Positions 6,357 to 11,617 of a DNA stretch of 11,617 nucleotides are shown piece after piece (positions within the stretch are counted from its first letter, which is position 1; the number at the start of each line of letters is the position of its first letter). Both the position numbers and the translations under genes were made by a program. Source of the DNA: JBAZHE01 sp964547855 (GTDB taxonomy: Bacteria; Patescibacteriota; Patescibacteriia; Patescibacteriales; WJLG01); the NCBI GenBank assembly GCA_964547855.1, contig CAZJPG010000027.1:1-11617 (forward strand). Direction: 5' to 3'. Under the pieces are notes generated by a model. The model did no database searches. It saw only the letters and a list, made by a program, of their open reading frames with translations, and was not told the DNA's origin.

Positions 6357-7565
6357 ATGGAAAAAATCGATATTTTAGGCGTCGGAGTATCAATAACCAG
6401 CAAACCAGAAGTATTAGGAAAGATCAAAGGATTTTTAAGCGGACAAAGTCAGTGCTTGATCGTTACGCCCAACCCGGAAATAATACTTGAAGCCTCTCAT
6501 GACGAGGAGCTTTTTTATATCTTGAACAAGGCCGACTTGGCCCTGCCGGACGGTTTTGGTCTGCACCTCGGAGCTAAACTCGAAGGAAAAAAAATCGAAC
6601 GAATAACTGGTTCTGATATAACTTTAGACCTTCTTTCGTGGTGTGAAAAAGAAAACATCGCGGCTGGATTCATTATTTGGGAAAAAGGCCTATCTTCAAA
6701 GGAAGATTTGCAAAAATCATTAAAAAAGAAATACCCGTCTTTAAAATTTTCCATAGATTCTGTCGAGCGCAAAAAAGAATTTACTCCTAGCAAGGAATTA
6801 TCTTCAATAGAACCAAAGATGGTTTTTGTCGGTCTTGGGTGCCCGTGGCAAGAAAAGGTCGCCTTTCATCTTCTACCAAAACTGCCTTCGGTAAAAGTGG
6901 CGATCGGCATCGGCGGAACCATCGATTTTATAACCGGAAAAGCAAAAAGAGCCCCGATGATTTTCCGCTCTCTGGGATTGGAGTGGCTTTGGCGACTGAT
7001 GAAGCAGCCGAAGAGGATACATCGCATAATAAACGCTGTCATTATATTCCCATTGCGGCTGATCGAGAGAAAATTCATCAACCCTTTCTTTTATCGCCCT
7101 AGTGTCGCTTGTCTGCTTTATAAAAAAGACGGGAATGACTATAAGATCCTTGTCGTCGAACGCCAAGGAGATCCTGGACACTGGCAATTACCTCAAGGCG
7201 GAACTGATGGTGAGGCTTTGTTGAAAGCAGGGGAGAGGGAGTTAAGGGAGGAAATGAATACTGACCGCTTCATCCCTAAACGCGTCTTCAAAGACCTTCA
7301 CCGCTATACATTCGGCAAACGACCGGGAGAAACGAAAGACCAGGGAATTCAACGCCAGCGCCACACCGGCTATAAAGGACAAAGGCAAGGCCTGTTCATC
7401 GCCGAATTCGTCGGACAAGACAGCGATATTAAAATAAATTTTTGGGACCATTCGGCCTGGAAATGGGTCGATGCCGACAAGCTCGTCGACGAGGTCCATC
7501 TCATTCGCCGCCGTAGTGCCGGCCTATACCTAAAAAAATTCAAAGAATTCGTCAAGAAAAAATAA
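6357..7565 (+). CDS. TagA/WecG-family glycosyltransferase fused to a NUDIX hydrolase
   Basis: This 402-residue fusion has two recognisable halves. Residues ~1-240 match the WecG/TagA/CpsF (GT26) family, which moves N-acetyl-mannosamine-type sugars from UDP donors to polyprenyl-linked acceptors at the inner membrane face. Diagnostic blocks are TPNPE (Thr37, Asn39), LPDG (Asp65), ERITGSD, GLGCPWQEK, GIGGTIDF (Gly184-) and a basic, hydrophobic tail (~215-243). The Thr and Asp sit at the numbers I recall for the TagA active site. Residues ~247-402 are a NUDIX domain with LPQGG and RELREE (294-299), which would bind a divalent metal and cleave a nucleoside-diphosphate-linked substrate. The NUDIX box is one residue shorter than consensus before its first Glu. 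ATGs at 6348 and 6351 overlap the -10 box, so 6357 is the start. The gene is a single-gene unit with its own promoter and terminator. Substrates of both halves are unknown; a shared nucleotide-sugar role is inference. Confidence 0.93.
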   Translation: MEKIDILGVGVSITSKPEVLGKIKGFLSGQSQCLIVTPNPEIILEASHDEELFYILNKADLALPDGFGLHLGAKLEGKKIERITGSDITLDLLSWCEKENIAAGFIIWEKGLSSKEDLQKSLKKKYPSLKFSIDSVERKKEFTPSKELSSIEPKMVFVGLGCPWQEKVAFHLLPKLPSVKVAIGIGGTIDFITGKAKRAPMIFRSLGLEWLWRLMKQPKRIHRIINAVIIFPLRLIERKFINPFFYRPSVACLLYKKDGNDYKILVVERQGDPGHWQLPQGGTDGEALLKAGERELREEMNTDRFIPKRVFKDLHRYTFGKRPGETKDQGIQRQRHTGYKGQRQGLFIAEFVGQDSDIKINFWDHSAWKWVDADKLVDEVHLIRRRSAGLYLKKFKEFVKKK

Positions 7566-7598
7566 GACCGCATCGCTAAAAAATTGATGCGGTCTTTT
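7564..7598 (+). terminator. Rho-independent terminator after the glycosyltransferase-NUDIX gene
   Basis: An 11-bp perfect stem (AAGACCGCATC 7564-7574 with GATGCGGTCTT 7586-7596) with an 11-nt A-rich loop is followed by more T residues. The stem begins in the last two bases of the stop codon. Confidence 0.9.
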
Positions 7599-7646
7599 AT
7601 TTTCACTGTTTTTGTCAATATTACCCCTTTATTTTTCTAAAAAATA

Positions 7647-7659
7647 TGCTAATATAGCA
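7647..7659 (+). promoter_or_regulatory. Extended -10 promoter of gltX with overlapping dyad
   Basis: TGCTAATAT (7647-7655) is an extended -10 box; no good -35 is seen at 16-18 bp upstream. The same bases form the dyad TGCTA-ATA-TAGCA (7647-7659). A start near 7662 gives a leader of about 23 nt without any Shine-Dalgarno. Confidence 0.55.
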
Positions 7660-7684
7660 ATATATCATTTTCATATTTCAACTT

Positions 7685-9151
7685 ATGTCTAAAATTCGCA
7701 CTCGTTTCGCTCCATCTCCTACCGGATTCCTGCATATCGGTAATCTTCGCACAGTCCTATTCGAATATCTTACCGCCAAGTCATTGGGCGGCGAATTTAT
7801 TTTACGCATCGAGGACACCGACCAAAAACGAGAGGTCGAGGGTGCTGTCGATAGCTTGATCAGTATTTTGGACTGGGTCGGCATTAAATTCGACGAAGGT
7901 CCTCATGTCGGCGGTGACTATGGTCCTTATACGCAGACCGAGCGTTTGGACATCTATAAAAAATACACTCAAGAATTGATCGATAAGGGCGAAGCCTATT
8001 ATTGTTTCTGTACCGAGGAACGATTGAAGCAGATGCGCGAGGATCAGGAAGCTATGAAAAAACCGCCTCGCTACGATCGCTGCTGCCGCAACCTCTCGAA
8101 AGAGGAGGTCGAGAAAAGGATCGCCGCCGGCGAAAGATATGTCGTGCGTCAAAAGATGCCGCTTTCCGAAGAAGTGACCTTTCATGAAGAATTGCGCGGA
8201 GACCTTAAATTCAACACCGAAGAATTGGACGACCATGTACTGATAAAATCCGATGGCATACCGACCTATCATTTCGCTTCCGTGGTCGACGATCACTTAA
8301 TGGAGATCACCCACGTCTTAAGAGGCGCCGAATGGCTGCCATCCTTCCCTAAGAATGCGCTTTTGTATCGTTCTTTCGGTTGGGAAATGCCAAAATTCTT
8401 TCACTTGTCTTTAATAATGAATAAGGAGGGCGGAAAATTGAGTAAGCGCCAGGGTGATGTGGCCGTAGAGGATTTCCGTAAGAAAGGCTATCTCAAAGAA
8501 GGCTTGATCAACTTCATGCTTTTGCTTGGCTGGCACCCAGAAGGGGACAATGAGATCCTGACATTGGCCGAAGCCGAGAAACTCTTCAAACCAGAGAACA
8601 TCGGCGTCTCACCAGCTATTTTCGACATAGAAAAATTAGACTTCTTCAACGGCTATCATATCCGCCAAAAGAGCTTGGACGAATTGGTCGATCTTTGCCG
8701 CCCATATTTGGAGTCGAATATCGAACTGACGACCAATGAGAATAAAAAGAGCAATGAATTCCTCAAAAAGGTCATTGTCTTATCCCGCGAAAGATTGAAA
8801 AAACTTTCCGACATAACCGAGCAGACCACATACTTCTTTAAAGAGAAGCTCGACTTCGACCCAGCGATGGTCGTCTGGCGCAAATCCGACGCTGCTGGCG
8901 CTAAAACGGCCCTCACAGACCTCAAAACGTTCCTAGCAGGCCTTAGCGAAGGGGAGTGGGAGATTAAGACTCTGGAAGAAAAAGTCATGTCCTACCTCAA
9001 GGAGGGCGGCAAAAGCAATGGAGACTACCTCTGGCCGATGCGCGTATCCCTGACCGGCGAGAAGGCCAGCCCCAGCCCTTTTGAAATGGCCTGGGCCTTG
9101 GGCAAAGAGGAAACAATCTCTAAAATAACTGACTCAATCAGCAAGCTTTAG
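7685..9151 (+). CDS. gltX: Glutamyl-tRNA synthetase
   Basis: This class Ib synthetase charges tRNA-Glu with glutamate in the cytoplasm; in bacteria lacking GlnRS it also misacylates tRNA-Gln for the GatCAB pathway, which the sequence alone does not settle. The 488-residue length is normal. The N-terminal Rossmann fold starts FAPSPTGFLHIGN, with the HIGH signature as HIGN (17-20), followed by RIEDTD. The KMSKS loop is KLSKR (251-255) in GGKLSKRQGD. A zinc site is kept: Cys107-x-Cys109, Tyr130 and Cys134 have the same spacing as E. coli Cys98, Cys100, Tyr121 and Cys125. The C-terminal helical anticodon-binding domain (~320-488) ends in EMAWALGKEETISKI, near the family's usual LGKEET-like end. 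The ATG at 7685 begins the conserved SKIRTRFAPSPTG and has no Shine-Dalgarno. It is monocistronic and relatively GC-rich compared with the genes that follow. Confidence 0.98.
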   Translation: MSKIRTRFAPSPTGFLHIGNLRTVLFEYLTAKSLGGEFILRIEDTDQKREVEGAVDSLISILDWVGIKFDEGPHVGGDYGPYTQTERLDIYKKYTQELIDKGEAYYCFCTEERLKQMREDQEAMKKPPRYDRCCRNLSKEEVEKRIAAGERYVVRQKMPLSEEVTFHEELRGDLKFNTEELDDHVLIKSDGIPTYHFASVVDDHLMEITHVLRGAEWLPSFPKNALLYRSFGWEMPKFFHLSLIMNKEGGKLSKRQGDVAVEDFRKKGYLKEGLINFMLLLGWHPEGDNEILTLAEAEKLFKPENIGVSPAIFDIEKLDFFNGYHIRQKSLDELVDLCRPYLESNIELTTNENKKSNEFLKKVIVLSRERLKKLSDITEQTTYFFKEKLDFDPAMVVWRKSDAAGAKTALTDLKTFLAGLSEGEWEIKTLEEKVMSYLKEGGKSNGDYLWPMRVSLTGEKASPSPFEMAWALGKEETISKITDSISKL

Positions 9152-9168
9152 TGCTTGCTGATTTTGTT
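9136..9168 (+). terminator. Rho-independent terminator overlapping the gltX stop codon
   Basis: An 11-bp perfect stem, AATCAGCAAGC (9136-9146) with GCTTGCTGATT (9153-9163), encloses a 6-nt loop TTTAGT that contains the TAG stop codon (9149-9151). A T-rich stretch follows. The last three coding codons are therefore part of the 5' arm. Confidence 0.88.
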
Positions 9169-9204
9169 AAAAGAAGAAGGAAATAATAAGCTATGAACGG
9201 AAAT

Positions 9205-9218
9205 TTGAAAGAATATTT
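9205..9218 (+). repeat. Left copy of a 14-bp direct repeat flanking the structured element
   Basis: TTGAAAGAATATTT here matches TTAAAAGAATATTT at 9475-9488 in 13 of 14 bases, with 11 consecutive identities. The copies lie just outside the GC-rich element on either side, as a target-site duplication would. AT-richness makes a chance match possible. Confidence 0.5.
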
Positions 9219-9261
9219 AAATTAATTTTTAACAAAATAACAGCAACTTCGCATATACCTT

Positions 9262-9318
9262 GTTACGCAAAATGTTGCTCGCTCCGCTAACGCTCGCGAG
9301 CCATCTCTTTTGCGTAAC
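9262..9318. repeat. Hairpin A, sharing an arm with the closing stem
   Basis: The outer arms GTTACGCAAAA (9262-9272) and TTTTGCGTAAC (9308-9318) pair perfectly over 11 bp. An inner stem GCTCGC (9277-9282) with GCGAGC (9296-9301) carries the 13-nt loop TCCGCTAACGCTC. The right outer arm overlaps the left arm of the larger closing stem (9315-9329), so the two folds compete. Confidence 0.85.
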
Positions 9319-9467
9319 GTGGCGCGCTTGGCAGCACCTGCTAGGCTTCCGTGTTGCTCCGCTTCGCTCGCAACACTTCGCCTAACAGCTGCTTATGCGA
9401 AATGCCCGTCTCCGAATTCGCTGTCGCTCTTCGGATCCGAGCACTTCGCATCAAGCGCGCCACGTTA
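9315..9467. other. GC-rich three-way-junction element with two related hairpins
   Basis: A perfect 15-bp closing stem (9315-9329 with 9453-9467; TAACGTGGCGCGCTT and its complement) encloses two hairpins separated by almost no unpaired bases. Hairpin B (9331-9392) has arms GCAGC/GCTGC, TGCTAGGC/GCCTAACA with one mismatch, and GTGTTGC/GCAACAC, with the loop TCCGCTTCGCTC (9358-9369). Hairpin C pairs 9395-9416 with 9430-9451 (18 of 22 positions) around the loop TTCGCTGTCGCTC (9417-9429). Allowing a 2-nt bulge, the closing stem extends outward through TTGCG/CGCAA to 9310 and 9474. Different stems with the same loop type indicate selection for folding. No convincing protein is encoded; the short frame crossing it is a by-product of the repeats. 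I cannot name the family. An attC-like integron site, a MITE-like insertion or a structured RNA are all open. Confidence 0.8.
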
Positions 9468-9474
9468 TACGCAA

Positions 9475-9488
9475 TTAAAAGAATATTT
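9475..9488 (+). repeat. Right copy of the 14-bp direct repeat
   Basis: TTAAAAGAATATTT, the partner of 9205-9218, follows immediately after the extended closing stem ends at 9474. Both copies encode Leu-Lys-Glu-Tyr in the frame that opens at ATG 9193 on the left side. Confidence 0.5.
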
Positions 9489-9648
9489 TCCTTATAATAA
9501 GGAATTTTGATGGGTAAAAAATAAAAAAAATTTGTTTTTTATTTGTTTGTCAAAGGGATAAGGTATTTTCTCTGCTTCGCTACGAAAACGTTTTATTCGT
9601 AAGAAGAAAACGAATACAATATATTTATAAAAATAAATCATTAAACCC
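9489..9648. other. AT-rich intergenic stretch before the zinc-ribbon cluster
   Basis: No gene is seen here. It contains a small TTCCTTA-TAA-TAAGGAA dyad (9488-9504) that includes a perfect TATAAT (9493-9498) lacking a -35, an A/T-only hairpin (9519-9528 with 9535-9544), and possible -10 hexamers TACAAT (9615-9620) and TATATT (9620-9625) upstream of the ATG at 9649. None has a convincing -35, so the promoter of the cluster is not assigned. Confidence 0.6.
9566..9588. repeat. Small hairpin carrying a loop like those of the structured element
   Basis: A 5-bp stem TTTTC (9566-9570) with GAAAA (9584-9588) carries the 13-nt loop TCTGCTTCGCTAC, close to the hairpin B loop TCCGCTTCGCTC. It is a possible degenerate outlying copy of the same module, about 100 bp downstream. 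The stem is weak. Confidence 0.4.
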
Positions 9649-10200
9649 ATGTTTTGTGCAAATTGCGGAAGTAAAATAGAAGAGGATTCAAAATTCTGCC
9701 ACCATTGCGGAACTAACGTTGGTGCTAATTTATCGACTCCCCAAAAAACAAAGAAAACTGAACAAATTAGCAAAAGCAACACAAACACAGAAAACGCAAG
9801 AGAAACCATGGAAGAATATCAAGCAAGAACAAATATTGGGAGTAAGGAAGAAGCAAAAAAATACCTAAACCAATTGAGAGTGCTATTTTGGATTGTTTTT
9901 TTAAGCATGGTTGTAATACGTGGACTAAGCAAATCAGAAAGCGAGCTAGCAGTTATTTTGCTTGTACCATACACCGGCTTATTGATTTATTTTATTATTT
10001 TTTCAGTTAAAGTCTTAAAAGCTGAAAAATTATCAAGTGCAAATGCATTGTGGTGTATATTATTTGCTCCGATTAGCTGGTTATATCTTTATCCGTTAAT
10101 GGCTGACCCACTCAAGATAATTCTTGGAGAAAAACAACCTCCAATCCGCCTGAATGAAGTGAAAAGAAAACAAGATGAAGCTAATAAGAAATTATCGTAG
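9649..10200 (+). CDS. Zinc-ribbon protein with three-helix membrane domain
   Basis: A 183-residue protein of unknown function. The N-terminus is a classic short zinc ribbon with Cys3, Cys6, Cys17 and Cys20 (MFCANCG...KFCHHCG), as in the zinc-ribbon domains often found at the start of bacterial membrane proteins. A polar, Lys/Thr/Asn-rich linker (~26-72) follows. Three hydrophobic segments lie at ~77-93, 99-121 and 131-151, and the tail is charged (~158-183). With the ribbon before the membrane part and no signal peptide, the ribbon is probably cytoplasmic. It is first of three paralogous ribbons on this strand; the next gene starts 50 bp downstream. There is no Shine-Dalgarno before the ATG; the start is fixed by the ribbon itself, which begins at residue 2. 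Codons are strikingly A/T-rich compared with gltX. Confidence 0.88.
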   Translation: MFCANCGSKIEEDSKFCHHCGTNVGANLSTPQKTKKTEQISKSNTNTENARETMEEYQARTNIGSKEEAKKYLNQLRVLFWIVFLSMVVIRGLSKSESELAVILLVPYTGLLIYFIIFSVKVLKAEKLSSANALWCILFAPISWLYLYPLMADPLKIILGEKQPPIRLNEVKRKQDEANKKLS

Positions 10201-10250
10201 TCAGTATTTCGCCGTTGGTTTAGTTACAACACTTCTATTAATTTAAAAAT

Positions 10251-11153
10251 ATGTTTTGTAAAAATTGTGGCAAAGAATTTAGGGAGGGCCAAAAATTTTG
10301 TACCGGTTGTGGTACTAAATTTTCAGGTATAAATAAAGAAGAGAAAGAAGCACCAAAAGTACAATTTAAAGCTGTTTCACAAAACAAAAGTTCGTGGAGT
10401 GCTGGACGAATCATTACAATTCTTGTAGTACTCGCGATGGTAGGAATTGGCGTTTACAATAGTTTAGATGAAGATTCAATCACAAAAAATAATGATGGGT
10501 TATCGAGTTTTGACTCAGGAGATAGCCAAACTGCAATAAATCAATTTCAACAAGCGAGTCAAGATGCAGTATCTAAGGAAAACAAAATTAATACCTTAAA
10601 AAATTTGGCATATGTATATACTTCAGAGGGGCAAAACGAATTGGCACTGAGCACTTTTAAGGAAGCGTTGGCCTTAACTAAAAGCGACTCTTTTGATTAC
10701 TATTTAATTTCTGGCGAAATTGCACTTCTAGAATACAAACCAAATTCAGCTATATTGAGTTTTAATAAAGCATACGAATTAAACACATCCGATTATAAAA
10801 TAAATAATACCATTGCTTTATTTTATATAGACCTTGAAGAAATAGCTCCACAATATGTGGATTATCCAAAAGCATTAGCTTATGCTAAAAAAGCATACGA
10901 ATATAATACTGAAAAATCCGAAATCTCAAAACAGAATCTTGCTTTAGCATACTACTTTAATGATAATTTTGATCAAACAATTTCTTTGTTATCAACAAGC
11001 AATTTAACTCAACATCCATATGCGGCTTATTGGCTTGGTCTTGCATATTTGAGCAAAGAAGATCAGCTAAATGCTCGATTATATTTGCAAAAAGCTATCA
11101 ATGGCGGTGCAGATGTGCCACAAGAAATAATTGATTATTTAAATTCTAATTAA
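10251..11153 (+). CDS. Zinc-ribbon, single-pass membrane protein with TPR repeats
   Basis: A 300-residue protein. The zinc ribbon (Cys3, Cys6, Cys17, Cys20; MFCKNCG...KFCTGCG) is nearly identical in layout to those of both neighbours. A short polar linker leads to one membrane helix (~53-71). The rest (~83-295) is a run of about five or six helical tetratricopeptide-type repeats, recognisable by helix pairs such as INTLKNLAYVYTSEGQNELA, ALSTFKEALALT, AILSFNKAYELN and AAYWLGLAYLSKEDQLNARL. TPR arrays bind protein partners. If the ribbon is inside, the TPR domain faces out; topology is inferred. No enzyme motif is seen. There is no Shine-Dalgarno before the ATG. The stop codon is 6 bp from the next ATG, so these two are surely co-transcribed. 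Composition is very A/T-rich (15 of 60 bases G+C at 10741-10800). Confidence 0.92.
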   Translation: MFCKNCGKEFREGQKFCTGCGTKFSGINKEEKEAPKVQFKAVSQNKSSWSAGRIITILVVLAMVGIGVYNSLDEDSITKNNDGLSSFDSGDSQTAINQFQQASQDAVSKENKINTLKNLAYVYTSEGQNELALSTFKEALALTKSDSFDYYLISGEIALLEYKPNSAILSFNKAYELNTSDYKINNTIALFYIDLEEIAPQYVDYPKALAYAKKAYEYNTEKSEISKQNLALAYYFNDNFDQTISLLSTSNLTQHPYAAYWLGLAYLSKEDQLNARLYLQKAINGGADVPQEIIDYLNSN

Positions 11154-11159
11154 AATAAT

Positions 11160-11558
11160 ATGTTTTGCGAAAAATGCGGAAAAAAATTAAAAGAAAATCA
11201 TAAATTTTGTACTGAATGCGGACATTCAAATTTAGATAAACAAAAATCAAAACAAACAACCTCAAGTATTCTGGAACAAAAATGGTGGTTTCGTCTAGCT
11301 AAAGTTTTTTACATATTTTTATACATACCTTTGCCATTTGTTATGATTGGTGTTTGGTCAGAAAACAACCCATATTCTTACTACAGTTCTTATTCCAATC
11401 AATATTATAATCATGGTTCATATGGTGAAGCTTTTTGGTACTCATTACTTACTTTTATTGTTTGGGTCACCATCTTAAGATTAATAAAAATCACTTTTCT
11501 TTACATAGCTTTGGGGGGGAAACCACAATGGAAAAAAGAATTTAAAAAACTTTTCTAA
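11160..11558 (+). CDS. Zinc-ribbon protein with two-helix membrane domain and Tyr/Ser/Asn-rich loop
   Basis: A 132-residue protein of unknown function. The zinc ribbon has Cys3, Cys6, Cys17 and Cys20 (MFCEKCG...KFCTECG). After a short linker, two hydrophobic segments (~46-66 and ~91-116) enclose a loop at 68-90 that is almost entirely Tyr, Ser, Asn and Gly. The C-terminus is basic (KKEFKKLF). Both ends are predicted on the cytoplasmic side, leaving the Tyr-rich loop outside. The start follows the previous stop by 6 bp, and its stop is 3 bp before the next ATG; both starts read aatATG with no Shine-Dalgarno. It looks like a member of the same operon as its neighbours. Confidence 0.88.
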   Translation: MFCEKCGKKLKENHKFCTECGHSNLDKQKSKQTTSSILEQKWWFRLAKVFYIFLYIPLPFVMIGVWSENNPYSYYSSYSNQYYNHGSYGEAFWYSLLTFIVWVTILRLIKITFLYIALGGKPQWKKEFKKLF

Positions 11559-11561
11559 AAT

Positions 11562-11617
11562 ATGATTATTTTCGGCTGGGGACACCAGACAATAAAAAAC
11601 ATCGGTCCAACATTTAA
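11562..11617 (+). CDS. Start of a short zinc-ribbon-family protein, cut by window end
   Basis: Eighteen codons are visible, beginning MIIFGWGHQTIKNIGPTF, and the frame is open to the window edge. The FGWG-xQT-K-x-GP opening is what I recall from a family of small bacterial proteins that continue with a CPxC-type zinc ribbon (zinc_ribbon_15-like); the cysteines themselves would lie beyond the window. It follows the preceding gene by 3 bp and has no Shine-Dalgarno, consistent with the operon pattern. Confidence 0.65.
   Translation, partial: MIIFGWGHQTIKNIGPTF

Noticed and set aside
7802..8296. 164-codon frame antisense to gltX
   Set aside because: It overlaps the conserved catalytic and zinc-binding part of GltX; a codon-bias shadow.
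9315..9467. tRNA-like cloverleaf
   Set aside because: Arms are far too long, and there is no T-loop GTTCRA motif, anticodon arm geometry or CCA-compatible acceptor end.
9310..9474. Canonical integron attC site
   Set aside because: GCGTAAC and GTTATAC only approximate the RYYYAAC/GTTRRRY boxes, the closing stem lacks the usual unpaired spacer and extrahelical bases, and no integrase is present. Kept only as a hypothesis.
9249..9474. CRISPR array
   Set aside because: The repeated units are loops on inverted stems at unequal spacing, not direct repeats with uniform spacers; no cas genes.
9310..9510. 66-codon frame through the structured element
   Set aside because: It is made of hairpin arms and loops, has no ribosome site and no plausible fold; the repeats explain the composition.

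Overview
The window looks like a piece of a small-genome bacterium, most likely a candidate-phyla-radiation (Patescibacteria/Parcubacteria-type) lineage. This is inferred from gene content: an orphan histidine kinase with a multi-pass sensor, a CIRCE-controlled clpB, a glycosyltransferase fused to a NUDIX domain, and short zinc-ribbon membrane proteins, all densely packed, each closed by a short hairpin terminator and nearly all without a Shine-Dalgarno sequence. No marker in the window fixes the phylum.

Positions 1-3002 carry the 3' part of a Rossmann-fold gene, a near-perfect terminator, and a 727-residue membrane histidine kinase. The kinase converges on clpB (3107-5776, minus strand). The ~100 bp between them holds a perfect 36-bp AT-rich palindrome and a bidirectional terminator. 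clpB has a textbook heat-shock control region: a consensus sigma70 promoter with a perfect CIRCE operator over its start site, which implies HrcA repression. A separate promoter drives a small 88-codon gene in the opposite direction.

Positions 6322-9151 hold two housekeeping-type single-gene units. One is a TagA/WecG-family glycosyltransferase fused to a NUDIX hydrolase, with a promoter placed so that its mRNA should be leaderless. The other is gltX (glutamyl-tRNA synthetase), whose terminator hairpin contains its own stop codon.

From 9152 to 9648 there is no convincing gene. Instead there is a GC-rich, highly structured element in an AT-rich background: a 15-bp closing stem enclosing two long hairpins, preceded by a third hairpin that shares one arm with the closing stem. 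The three hairpins have different stems but almost identical 12-13 nt loops. A 14-bp near-perfect direct repeat brackets the element. This is the most unusual signal in the window and may be an inserted mobile or recombination element (attC-like or MITE-like) or a structured RNA.

Right after it, base composition falls sharply and a cluster of small genes begins (9649 to the window end). Three paralogous N-terminal zinc ribbons (MFCxxCG...KFCxxCG) are joined to three different C-terminal bodies: a three-helix membrane domain, one membrane helix plus TPR repeats, and a two-helix membrane domain. The start of a fourth gene at 11562 resembles another short zinc-ribbon family. The structured element thus sits at the border between conserved core genes and an AT-rich, possibly acquired, cluster.
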